DNA of 64,000 bases from Ricinus communis (Eukaryota; Streptophyta; Magnoliopsida; Malpighiales; Euphorbiaceae). This document shows, piece by piece, positions 26,390 to 38,036 of this stretch. Both the position numbers and the translations under genes were made by a program. The notes beneath the pieces were generated by a model that was not told the origin of the DNA, ran no database searches, and worked only from the letters and a program-made list of their open reading frames with translations. The DNA lies in NCBI RefSeq assembly GCF_019578655.1, contig NC_063264.1, positions 434,001-498,000 of the forward strand. The letters run 5' to 3'. Positions within the stretch are counted from its first letter, which is position 1. Each line of letters starts with the position of its first letter.

Positions 26390-29300
26390 ATGGATTTTGA
26401 AGACGACTGGGGTTTAAGTGTCGAAGAGCTCGACTCTCTCGAGAAGGACGCTTACATGAAAATCGCTCAACAACAACGACAACAACAAAACCGACATTTT
26501 CATTCTCTTTCTAAGAAGGTAAAGAGAAGAAGAAGAAGAAGAAGAAGAAAATCAAACATGTTTTTCAACTTACTGGTGTTGCATTCCAATTGATTTGTCC
26601 ACCACTTACTTCACGGGGCTTTCTTTTCAATTAATAATTAGGGTATCGCCCTCCTGTTTCAGGTGCAGTCTTCGCCTTCCCAACCCACAACCTTACTTAC
26701 TCCAATTGCACCAAAAGCAAACCCTGGTAAGTTCCTTTATTTACTATCTGCTCTACATCACCTTTCTATGTTTTTATCCATAGATATCTCTACTTTTAAT
26801 GTCTTCTGTTTTACTATTTCCAGAATAATGCCTCTTCTTCCAACTATTTAGGCTTTTTGTTTGCTTCTTGCTTTCTTAACTATTCTACCTAATTATTGCC
26901 TCTTCCTTTTTTTTTTTTTTTTTCTCCATATGTTCTCATGGCCTCGTTCTTGAGAACACGAAAGCTCAAAGATTTTACCAAAACTCTCTGTCAAATTTAT
27001 TCTTCATGCCACTGGCAATATTGCTGCTAAATTTTCATATGACCCGGTAATACCTTCTTTTTCTTGTCTCTCTTGGTCTATTTGAGTCTTCTGTGTCACT
27101 CAATCTTTTCTCACTTGTTATGCATATTATATTAGGTACTAGTAGCTGCTATCCGCAAAGTCCCTAAAGCCACTTGGGATGCAAAAGAAAGGTCCTCTTC
27201 TGCGTGTGTATAACTACACTGAATACTTTCAACTACTACATGGAAATTATTACGAGAGTTTAGCCTTAATTGGATTCATTACTGTTGAGCCTGCAGATTA
27301 TGGATTTTTCCAATGTCTTCTTTGTCATCAGCAGAAAAAATTCTGAATGAAACTTCTGGTTTTAGTGTTGAGGTGATACTTGAGCTTTTCTCTTTTGTCC
27401 CCCCTCCCCTTCTTTCTTAAGTTTACTTGGGTTGTTGTGCTGCTGGGTTATGTGAATATCCATCTCTCCAGTTATCTATTATTTAACCTTATCAATTACT
27501 TAATTTGTACTTATGTTTTCATGAAAGGGGTTCCTGCTTAACCTGTTCTTTTTTTATTGCCCAGTATATTATGCTTTCTCTGTTGGGTTGTCTTGTGACT
27601 CAAGTGCATCATGTTTGTGCTCTTTCAAGGTAGAAAACTTAGATCCCTTGGTGCAACGTGCTGTGGCTGCTGCTTCTGCTGTTCCAGATCTTCAAGGTAA
27701 AAGCTGAACATTGAAAAATGTAATTAACTGATTAGCTTGTTTGACATCATCTCTGACCAATGCATTGTAAATGGCCTCTATGTTGATAGTTTTTGAGTTA
27801 TTCTATAATTTTTCTGTTCTAAAAGAATATATCTCTTTCTTGAAATATTAAATTTAGTGGGAGCTCTTGTAATGATTGAGGCTTGGGTAAATGAAGATTC
27901 AAAGGTAGTGCAATTATATGTTCACATCCTATAAGTAGCATAGCAAACTCAATGAGGCTTCATGGTCATCAATGGATGCTTTCACTTCTGCTTTCTTCTA
28001 GTATAATCTTACGTATCTGTTTTCTAAACTTTTTGTGTTTTGCCATGCTGCCTTCAAATGTTTTTGCAAGACTGGTATGTAAAGGTACCCGATTATATTG
28101 AGTCAAAGCTTCTATCTTTTCAGCGGGATGGTGTTAGGTATGCATCTTTTTTTGGGGATTTTTTGACCTTTTGTGTGGATTATTCCTCTCTAGAGGCAGT
28201 AATAGTGGAAAACTTAATCATTTTTCTTTCATTTTTAATTGTTTTCTCATCTTCTCCTTCAGGTTTGTGTTGCAGCACGGAGGTCGTGCGCTCATAGCAG
28301 ATGAAATGGGACTAGGAAAGACTTTACAGGCAATTTGTTTTTCTTTATAATTTTTACTTCTTTTTAATACCTTATGTGGGAAACTATGATATTTTAGGAA
28401 TTGTGTTGGTAATAACTTTATGCTAAATGGTTGTTTATGAATTGTCTGATGGGTTTGGTGGTGTAGGGGCCCCAATAAGTAATCTTTGTTTGCCGAGTAT
28501 CTTGACATATGCTTACTGTAATCAGCATTAACATCTTACTTCTGCAGACAAGATTTCTGTAGAATATTCATCTAGCTGCATGTGTCGTATAAATGTTCTG
28601 ATTCTGTTGTGTAATTATGTTATCCACATTTTACATGTCATCCTTTTCTGCATTGTATTTCGATATATAAGTTAAGCAAATAGTTGCGGTTAGTAGATAC
28701 TATGATGTTTAATGCTACAGTTTTCCTTTAAAAGAAATTTGAAAATGACTTCCAGAAAGCATGGAAAATTCAGTATCAGGCATAATTAATTTTTGGAGCA
28801 GTTAGATTCAGCTCATTTGAAGAAGATTCTCCAAGCAATAACCTATGGTGCTTGGACTTAGGTGTGGGTATCAGATATGAATACATATTTAGGAGCAGGA
28901 CTTCTCACCCTGTAAAATGTAGGATACATGGACATGGCTGAAAGATTCAAGATCTGGATATGGATACATGTGTATGTTTCATATTTAAAGAAACATAATT
29001 TGTAGTGTCCCTTGAAAATGCTTGTGGTGGCCTGCATGTTGCAATTCTGTATTGTTTTTATCTTCCTCGGGCCTAGTTTTAAGGTCTTGCTGCAGAAACC
29101 AAAAATGCTGTATCTACTTTTCATATGAAGGATCCGGGAGGATCCCATACCCTTCCCTGTATTGACATGAGATGACAGAGGTACCTCTTCTACAATGAAG
29201 AGTCTGAGCATGATAGACAATAAATTTAAATTGGAAATTCGTATTTTTCAATAGAATACTATTTTACATATGCCAATGGGAATTTTCATGGTTTTCCAGG

Positions 29301-32300
29301 CTATTGCTGTGACTGCATGCCTTCGTGATTTCTGGCCTGTTCTTATTCTCACTCCATCTTCCCTTCGTCTGCATTGGGCTTCTGTAAGTCTTGCTGCACT
29401 CTCATTTCAGTTTTTAAGAAGTCATCTTTTTCCTAGAGAGGCTGTATACTTCTGCTTTGTCGCAGATGATTCAACAATGGCTGCATATTCCTTCATCAGA
29501 TATACTTGTATGTTTTGTATTTCTCCTTTTAAGTTTTTACGTGTATGTTGTCTATTCATAGTAAAATAGAATAATGTATCACTGCCCTCTCAACTTATTC
29601 TGTTTTGCATTTAATTTATTTCCGAATGTTATTTAAGTAGGAACTTGACTCCTTTATGTTTGTTTTTGTTTCCCTTTTCCTCATATGTTAACCTTAATAG
29701 GTTGTATTATCACAATGGAGTGGATCAAACAGAGGTGGATTCACCATAGTATCGTCAAATACCAAGGGCAGTATTCATCTTGATGGTCTATTCAACATCA
29801 TCTCTTATGACGTGGTCCCAAAATTACAGAATGTTCTAATGGCATCAGAATTCAAGGTAGATGTAAAATCAACTCTATGTTTGGAATTTATACTGTGAAG
29901 CATTTTCTGCCTTCGTAAGACAGGCCCGACTTAGCGTTCCCATTTCGCACATCATTTATCCATTATTGAGGTGGTGCATTTGCACATTCACGGTGATAAA
30001 CATACAATCTTCTTCAGAAGTAGGATCTCACTACAATTATAATAGTAGATGGTATCCTAGGCTGTACTTAAATGTCCAAATTTATGGAAGAAGTGTTCCT
30101 TTTTCTTTTAACTTCTTAGAAGTTGAGCATAACATGGTGCTCCAGAGCAATCCTAAATTGTACTTGTCTTACAAAAATTAAATGTACTGTGCTTAAAGGA
30201 CAAAGATTGAGCTGCTAATTTATTATTGCACCTGGTTGTCTGTCTGTCTCTAACTGTGTGTCTATGCCATAGACATGCATGTTCTTGTCAACTTTCTAGT
30301 TTGCATATCTATGACTTGGCTGCTTCTGCTCCTTATGTTGATATGCTTTTGTTTAGGTTGTGATTGCAGATGAGTCACACTTTATGAAAAATGCTCAAGC
30401 GAAGAGGACAACTGCCTCTCTTCCTGTTATAAAGGTTTTTTTCTTGTGACAAACAACTACATGCTTGCATATGTTAATTCAGAGGTCTGTTCATCTATAT
30501 GTGAAGTATATGCATGCAAAAATACATGAAGCTTTGCCAGTTACATTCTCTGAATGAAATTGACACTGCTTTTAAATTTCAGAAAGCTCAATATGCCGTA
30601 TTGCTTAGCGGAACTCCTGCTTTGTCCAGACCAATAGAGCTATTCAAACAAGTACTTACACATGGACTTGTACATTTGAAGTTCTTGAAAGTTTTTGTTG
30701 ATTGATTCTATATCAAGTGTTTATGCATTGTAGCTGGAAGCTTTATATCCTGATGTATACAGGAATGTTCATGAATATGGCAATCGATATTGCAGGGGGG
30801 TAAGTTAATTCTGTATGTTGTTAGTGAGCCTACTTCATTAATTAGTCGTTCGAAGTCAGCAACACTGCAGTTCCTGATGTTATTTTTCCAGGGAATTTTT
30901 GGAGTATATCAAGGTGCAAGTAACCATGAAGAGTTGCACAATTTGATGAAGGCAACAGTGATGATCCGCAGACTTAAAAAGGATGTTCTTGCGGAGCTCC
31001 CTCTAAAGCGTCGGCAGCAAGTAAATATCTGTCCTAACTGTTTTTCTTGCTTAGTTTTTAGTAGATATTTGTGCTCTGCAGATGTTACTGTTAGAAGTTC
31101 TATTTAACCCATATTGCTTGGTTACTAGGCTATTATAGTGTATATAAGTGGATTGGGCACCCTCTTCCTTTAAGCTAGCTTTTGGGAATGAGTTCTACCC
31201 AAGCCCATTTATCATGCTATCAGAGCCAGCCTTTTGTCTGCGATGGTGGGGTTTGGATCCGGCCCGTTTGCATGTCACGCTAAGTGTGAGGGAGGGTGTT
31301 AGAAGTTGTATTTATCCCATATCACTTGGTTACTGGGCTGTTATAGTGTATATAAGTGGATTGGGCACCCTCTTCCTTTGAGCTAGCTTTTGGGAATGAG
31401 TTCTACCCAAACCCATTTATCGGTTACTAATGAACATAATAAATATCCTATAGTGTAACTGAACAGTATGACTGTTACTATTAGAACCATTGAAGCACAA
31501 TTGGAATAAAAGATATAGAGAAATATTTTGCTGCCCAGCTCCTTGAGAGTGTTTTTTTCCTGCTATATACAGTTTTTGGACATTGAATAGTTATTTTGTG
31601 GGAAAACTTCTTATGAAGCCTGGACAGTAAATGCTGCTAATTTTTATTTTTGGATGTTGTCACACTTAGGCATGCAATCAAATAATAATTTACTTATCAT
31701 TGCTAATTTGGCAGACTCAGAAAAATAGGTTTAGTGATGTATGTTTGTAGTACTTGCCTGTGTGTGTGCACGTGCACGGGTTGCATGTGGATGTGCCGTC
31801 TCTGTTTGTGGTGTATGCATATATATGTGTACATACACATATGCATCATTGAATAATATAAGATAAAAACTGGGAATTTAATATATTAACATCTTCAATC
31901 TCCTTTACTGATTCTCAGGTCTTCTTAGATTTGGCTGAAAAGGACATGAAAAAAATCAATGCTTTATTTCGGGAGGTAACCTAATTGACTTGATGATTAT
32001 TGTTTGACCTTGCTCTATAAAAGTCAGTTGAGTATTTTGAATGTTAAAAAGGAAAAGAATACATCTCATATTATTGATCTATTTTATAGTTGGAGGTGGT
32101 AAAAGGGAAAATTAAGGCGTGTTCATCTGCTGAGGAGGTTGAATCACTCAAATTTTCCGAGAAGAATATTATTAATAAGGTATTAAGGTAGAAATATGAA
32201 GCCATAATTTTATCTATTGAATAGCTCATTGATGGATTTTCTCATAAACTCGCAACCCCGACCTCAGTGGGATCCAAACCTGAGTCCTCTCAATTGAGAT

Positions 32301-34644
32301 CTCTAGCCATTTCGAATTTCTCATTTGTGCCGTAATATGCTTAAAGGTCATATATGAATTTTGGCTTTTTCCCCTTATCGTGAAGTTAAGGCATAATGCA
32401 TACATTTGTTGAAATCATAATTATTATCCGTGCACCCTCTTTTCCTTCTCTTTTAAATGAAAGAAAAGAAACAGTTTCTTTTCTTTCACTTCATTATGGA
32501 ATTTCTAAGCATGCTATCACTGAAGTTTTAAGATCATGGTGACTCCCAGTATTAAATAATTTCCTTCCTCATTTTGTTACCGACTCTCTATTTGGTTCCA
32601 GATATATACCGACTCTGCAGAAGCCAAGATCCCTGGGGTCCTAGATTATCTGGCAACTGTCATTGAGGTACTTGATTTGTCCACTTTTACTTTTTCAGCC
32701 TTCTCTCTGCTTTAGTTTCAGTTTCATGCTTTTGTATTTTCTTTCCTATAGCTTTTCAATTTGTAAACTCATGTACAGACATCTGCTTAATATGTGCATT
32801 ATTTGTCAAAATATTTTTTGAAAGGCATCTTGCATGTTCTTACCACTAGGTTGCATTTTCTATTGCACTCTGGCTTTTCATGATTGCTCATCAACATGGA
32901 AGGCGAGCATGTGGTCCTACCTAAACTCTATATTCCTTCTTGGAAGTTCAATACTGATTGTAAAGCCTCTAGTAAGTCATGGGGAACATGATATGTGGCT
33001 TATATTGCTACGCTTCCATTTTGAAGGCCCTTTTAAGCATCAACCTTGGGCTTTATTGGTCAAAATTGTTGAATCAAATTTATCATTTATATCATGTATG
33101 ATAAAAATATTATTTACGTGTTATACCTTTCTGAATCACGGTATTTCTCTTGAGATTAATTTGGATTTTCTCACGACCTTTGCTCTACATGCACCTATCG
33201 GTAGTCACAAATGGCCTTTTCATTTCTCTTTTGTTAACCTTGTGACTTCATTTGAGTATAACATTGTTGTTTTCTAATGGATGAACCATTGTTGCTGCAT
33301 TGTTCCCTGCAGGCAGGCTGCAAATTTCTAATCTTTGCTCATCATCAACCCATGATTGATTCTATACATGAGTTTCTTGTTGTAAGACCACTGATTTTCT
33401 TTTTACTTTTTGGGGACCTCCTTTAGATTGGCTCATTCTTATAGGATCTTGCAAATTTCCAGAAAAAGAAAGTGGGTTGTATTCGAATTGATGGCAGAAC
33501 TCCTCCAGTATCAAGGCAATCGTTAGTTACTGATTTCCAGGAAAAGGATGCTATAAAGGCTGCAGTGGTATGGCATTTTGAGTCTTTTATTTCTTTGTTT
33601 AACCTTTTTTTCCTGCCATTGCTATCATGTTTGAAAACTCACTATTTTAAGGTGCATTATGTGTTATGTCTAAGTTTTGTTTGTTTAAATATCTTTGTGA
33701 AGCTTTCTATCAAAGCTGGAGGTGTTGGATTAACTTTAACAGCTGCAAGCACAGTTATTTTTGCCGAATTGTCTTGGACTCCAGGTGATCTAATTCAAGC
33801 GGAAGATAGGGCTCACAGGATTGGCCAGGTCACCTACTAGTAACTAGAATTATACCATTTTAGAAAATGGATGCAATCAATTAGTTGGCCATGTGTGGGC
33901 TAAATTTTCCCAATGTGATTGTTATGTGCTGCACATTGTTGTTTATTTGTTTTTGTTCGACTGTTTTATGAGCAAATAGCTACCACCCACCATTTTGACT
34001 CGTTTAATTCTTGTCTTTTAGGTTTCTTCAGTCAATATATATTACCTACTAGCAAATGACACTGTCGATGACATCATATGGTATGTTCATTTTGGCTCCT
34101 CTTCATCTTTGGTTGTGAAATACTTGAAAACTATTCTGGGAAGGAGGCTGTGGCCTTTGAGGATTGATTGTGATGTTTAAAGTTGACTATTACAATGGTC
34201 AATGAGTAACTAGGATATGTTGTTTTCCTACAGGGATGTTGTTCAGAGCAAGTTGGAAAACTTGGGACAGGTAATTAGCTTTGACTGAGCATGTGTGTGT
34301 GTGTGTGTTTGTAGGTCACATTTGATAATCCTGTCTCAGGATGTATTGTGTGAATTGACGATTTAACATTCAAATTGTTTAGAGGAAAGGTGTAGTCAGA
34401 TTTTATTTGGCGGTAATTTGCATTTTAGGATGGGTGATGATGATAATGTCCCATTTATTCTATGAACTGAAGTCTAGTTATTGTCAATCAGATGCTTGAT
34501 GGGCATGAGAATGCTTTAGAAGTTTCAGCCAGCCAGCAGAGAAGCAGCCCTGCAAAGCAGAAAACACTTGACTCGTTTTTGAAGCGGTGTAGCAATATGG
34601 ATGAGTTGGAACAGCAGACCAAGCTCAAATGCCCTAGGCACTGA
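26390..34644 (+). CDS. CHR18: SMARCAL1-like SNF2 annealing helicase
   Basis: 24 exons: 26390-26518, 26663-26726, 26955-27046, 27136-27191, 27297-27372, 27630-27696, 28071-28137, 28263-28329, 29300-29383, 29466-29507, 29701-29856, 30357-30434, 30583-30651, 30734-30799, 30892-31020, 31919-31975, 32090-32179, 32602-32667, 33313-33381, 33463-33567, 33703-33828, 34022-34080, 34234-34270, 34492-34644. Exons sum to 2004 bases, 667 residues. Domains: acidic N-terminus ([15 protein letters not shown]), one HARP domain (about 66-130, [18 protein letters not shown]), SNF2 helicase with Walker A DEMGLGKT (about 200) and DESH box (about 305), then the helicase C domain with [15 protein letters not shown] and [14 protein letters not shown] plus SNF2 defines the SMARCAL1 group, which rewinds RPA-coated single strands at stalled forks in the nucleus. 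The tail has QKTLDSFL (640-647), PIP-box-like. Intron 8 starts with GC. A TRIM element sits in intron 15. The symbol is by homology to the Arabidopsis gene. Confidence 0.93.
28330..29299 (+). other. GC-AG intron 8 of the helicase gene
   Basis: The exon ends GACTTTACAG and the next bases are GCAATTTG, while the following exon begins after TTTTCCAG with GCTATTGCTG. The protein needs LQ followed by AIAVT across this border, and no nearby GT gives that reading. The intron is 970 bases and contains no recognisable gene. Confidence 0.75.
31089..31422 (+). mobile_element. TRIM retroelement in helicase intron 15
   Basis: Two direct terminal repeats of 126 bases, 31089-31214 and 31297-31422, each beginning TGTTAGAAGTT and about 90% identical by eye. 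The first LTR is followed immediately by TGCTATCAGAGCC (31215-31227), one mismatch from the initiator-tRNA-Met primer site. The second is preceded by a purine tract (GAGGGAGGG). The 5-bp target duplication GTTAC flanks the unit at 31084-31088 and 31423-31427. The internal part is only 82 bases and non-coding, so this is a terminal-repeat retrotransposon in miniature, mobilised by enzymes of another element. The second LTR ends CG instead of CA. Confidence 0.93.
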
Positions 34645-35406
34645 GAGACTTGCAGGTGTTTTGTGCTTGCCTGGATTTCCTCTTTGATAAAACAAAAAGA
34701 GTTTTGCAGGTGTCATATTTAAAACCTGTGATGACACCATATCAACCAATGTGAACCAGTTTATAAAGGTTACATAATTTAGTGTTGGTGTTGTTGGACC
34801 ATAAAGAGTTGTCTCTCATTTTGTCATCTAACATTAGGTTGAGATGGTGCCAGTGGAGTATTTGCATATCCTTTTGAGGATCCACGAGGAACAACTTCTG
34901 GTGCTGAATCAGACGAGCAACTACTGGCTCTGTGTTTAGATTTTCTCAGTATAGATGTCACTGCAGGAATTGGAGGATGCTTCTCAAATAAGTTCTGAAG
35001 CATTTTGTTGGAAGTAGTCTCCAGTAGGCTTATCTGTAAAGGAATCACTCTGTGTATATTAAATTAATGCAGTCAGAAGCAAAGCTAAAGTGTAGTGTAT
35101 TGGTTGAGAAGCTGTTTGTTCCATCCATTTTTCTTTGTTCTTTTGCCGGGTATTCCTCACTCGTGCTAAAAATGTGTTTCGCAAAAAATGTATCATTCTT
35201 GAGATCGGTAACTCAACTCTTAAGACCAGCAATTAATGAAGAAGTATATGCAAAATCACGTCAAGCAATTATACTAAAACCGCCATTCAGATTGCGAGTA
35301 TATACATCCAGAGTTGTACAAGGAGAGGAGAGGATTGCCTCCACCAACGAAAATAGACAACAGAATACAAATCAGACCTAAGGAAACCATTCCAATGGAG
35401 AGACTC
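34645..35406. other. Convergent 3' ends of helicase and DGAT3 genes
   Basis: 762 bases between the stop of the plus-strand helicase gene and the stop of the minus-strand DGAT3 gene, holding both 3' untranslated regions. A 74-residue minus-strand frame (34824-35048) and an opposing plus frame are open here. Neither has a domain I recognise. Confidence 0.6.
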
Positions 35407-36445
35407 TTAAGATGCAGGGGCCAGACCCAACCCAAAGAAATTGGCCACAATAACATCCACATCCTCCAAACCAACACCAATGCAGAGAGGATTGGAGGGG
35501 GTTCGAACAGAGTCATCTGTGTTTCTGTCTTGGACAGAATTCCTGACCCTTACATTAGGACCGTCCCTGCAGTTCCCCATGCACTTGCACCCAACAACTG
35601 CAGCCTCTACACCCAAAACCCTCTGAAATTCCTCCAATAACGCTGCACCTCCCGACTTCTTGCACTTATTACCCATGCACACCTCAATTCTGTTTGCTGA
35701 CAATTCCTCTGTCATCGAGCTATTCCTATCATTGCAACAGTCACCGACTGCGTTATCGGCACCGGTGCTTGGTCCAACGCAGCATCGTTTTTCATGATGT
35801 GTTGAAGTGTAATCCATCGGGTTGCATTCTTGGGTTGGGGAGACTGGTAGGGTGGAAGTTGGGTGGTGATGAGTAAGTGGGTGCAATTGAGGTAGTGCGG
35901 CAGGAATAGTTTCATCTCTGAAGCGGCTCATGTGAATAACCTCCCCACGTTCGCTATCACTACTGGATTCAGAGGATGAGGATGAGGATGATTCAGATTT
36001 TAGCTTGGCTTTTTTCTCTTGTTTCTTCTGCCTCTTTAATTCCTTCTCCTTTGCTCGCAATTCTTGGAGCTGTTTCATTAATCCTTGTGCAGCTTCCTGC
36101 AGAGAGCGGAGGAAAGAGAAGTTTAGTCACTATAGTGACTTATAGATAATGTGTTGCAATATCATGGAAATCACTGAGCACAGACATATGCCAACCTAAA
36201 GTACCTATGGTGGCCTCATTACTAGTAAAAGATAATATAACATGCAATAGCCATCTAGATAGGTAAAAGAAAAAAAGAAAAGAAAAGAAAAAGGTAGATT
36301 CATCCATTGATTTGATCCTATCCTGATTTCATTGATTTTTATAAGCAGCTGATTTAAGAAATCATCCTATAGCACCTACAGACAATTTTAAATGACGACT
36401 GCAGAAGTTTCTGACAAGATAATAACTAAATGATTCAATTCAGGG

Positions 36446-36477
<32 letters not shown>

Positions 36478-36838
36478 GAGCGATGCATGAGTATAAAAGA
36501 TAAATATAAAAGCAAAAAGGGCTATATACCTGGAGGGAGATGGATTGAGGTTGATGGAGCAAAGCATTGTTATGAGGAAACATGGAAAAGTCCTCAGACA
36601 AGGACTTCACTAATTTCAACTTTTTCTTGATAGATTTCTTGTTCCCTCCTCCGCACCTGACAAATCCTCCTTGACAATAATACTGCAGATGTCCATTATC
36701 TCTAAACCCTAAACAAGAATCAGAAACCCTATGGAATGCCTTCCTCGGTCTCAAAGAGGATACTCCGCCTGAATCCACCGCCCCACACAAAGATGGCGTT
36801 GCAGCCGAGGAGAAGCAGCCCAGGCCTGAGACTTCCAT
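35407..36838 (-). CDS. DGAT3: Soluble diacylglycerol O-acyltransferase 3
   Basis: Two exons, 36838-36530 and 36096-35407, giving 332 residues; the intron donor GTATAT and acceptor CTGCAG are clear. The N-terminus is Ser/Arg-rich with few acids and could be a transit peptide. A lysine-rich helix (KEKELKRQKKQEKKAKLK) and a serine run follow. The C-terminal thioredoxin-like ferredoxin domain has CMGNKC (about 243-248) and GCKCMGNC (about 273-279), the cysteines that hold a [2Fe-2S] cluster in this family. There are no membrane segments, unlike DGAT1 and DGAT2. The family makes triacylglycerol from diacylglycerol and acyl-CoA. It is convergent with the helicase gene, the same neighbour as in Arabidopsis (At1g48300/At1g48310). 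Six ACGT-core sites lie upstream. The intron contains a TA run at about 36446-36472. Confidence 0.88.
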
Positions 36839-36991
36839 ATGCCTATTTCCAAAAATGAATCCTAACCAACTGATAACTCTCTCCTCCTGAGTCCTGCAAC
36901 ATATATATCATATACATGGAGAGTTACTTTCTCTTATGATACAATACAATTACAAGGAAGGAAGGAACGCCTTCATGTAACTGATTTTGTC

Positions 36992-37216
36992 CACGTGTCC
37001 GACTATCATTGGAGAAATCTGACGTGTCTGTTGGCTGGGGAGACTCGTGACCGTTATCGGTTTGCCACGCTTTGTCTTCGTCCGGGCACGTGTATCCTTT
37101 AAGTAGATGACGTCATTTATAAGATTATAGGAATTGCACGGTCCTGATTAATCAAGATGGTACAGCTCGTTAGCCACGTAGGATATAACCCAAATGGCAT
37201 TGCCACATAAACGTGG
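36992..37216 (-). promoter_or_regulatory. ACGT-core (G-box/ABRE-type) cluster upstream of DGAT3
   Basis: Within 225 bases: CCACGTGTCC (36991-37000), GACGTGTC (37021-37028), GCACGTGTA (37086-37093), the palindrome TGACGTCA (37108-37115), CCACGTAG (37174-37181) and AACGTGG (37210-37216). These are bZIP/bHLH core sites; two match the ABA-response form ACGTGTC. They lie about 150-380 bases before the DGAT3 ATG, so regulation by bZIP factors is plausible but inferred. Confidence 0.55.
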
Positions 37217-37289
37217 ACTCCTGAAAAAGAAAAAGCAGAATTATATTGACTAATATAAATGATTTTTGGGGTAAATTAAGAAAAAGCAG

Positions 37290-37328
<39 letters not shown>

Positions 37329-38036
37329 GTATGCTATATTTTAATAAACATATACTCTTTTAACGTTGAATATTTATGTTAAATTTTGTTTCATTTTAAA
37401 AATTTCAATACTCAAAATATATTATTATCTGTAAATATATATTTTTTATCGTATATTTTTATTTAAGTTTATATTTTATTTCATTTGAAATATTGTATAT
37501 TTAATTTATACTATTTTTAATTTATACTTTTATTTACATTAAAAATATACTAAATATATACTTTTTTCTTTAATAATATATTGAATATTAATATTTCTTT
37601 TTTATTTTATAATAAGTCATTTAATTTTTCAAATATAATATTTTCAACACGTTTTTCTTTTAGATTTATTTATTTATTATTAATATTATAATTATTATTA
37701 ATATTATAAAATTAAACAAAATGCATCAATATTTTACAAAAATTAATGTGTTTTAAATTTATGTATATCCAATGAGAAGACCAAATCAAGTATTTCTGTT
37801 CTATTTTAGTATATGTTTTTGGGTATTTTTATTGTCAGAGAAATTTTTTAAATATTTTTGTAATCGTTTTATATTTTGTGACATTTATGAAAGAATCCCA
37901 AAATTGAAACTTAAAGTTCATTGCAAGTTCTAAATAATTAAACATATTAATATCTGCTCTGTTTACATATATTCTTACAAAGCCAAAAGTAAAACAAAAA
38001 AGAAAAAAAAAAAAAAAAGACTTTGTGTAACTGATC
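37217..38036. other. Intergenic, AT-rich with TA microsatellite
   Basis: A TA dinucleotide run (about 37292-37322) followed by about 650 bases of very AT-rich DNA with an A-rich tract near 38000-38019. No coding frame is supported. Confidence 0.6.

Noticed and set aside
28818..28960. ATGGATAC-type repeated words in helicase intron 8
   Set aside because: Suggested a retroelement fragment, but I found no paired repeats, primer site or target duplication.
32834..33277. 147-residue plus-strand frame
   Set aside because: It lies wholly in intron 18 of the helicase gene and has only a chance hydrophobic composition.
34824..35048. 74-residue minus-strand frame between the helicase and DGAT3 genes
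   Set aside because: Moderately protein-like but without a recognised domain, and located in the shared 3' flanks; kept only as a note.
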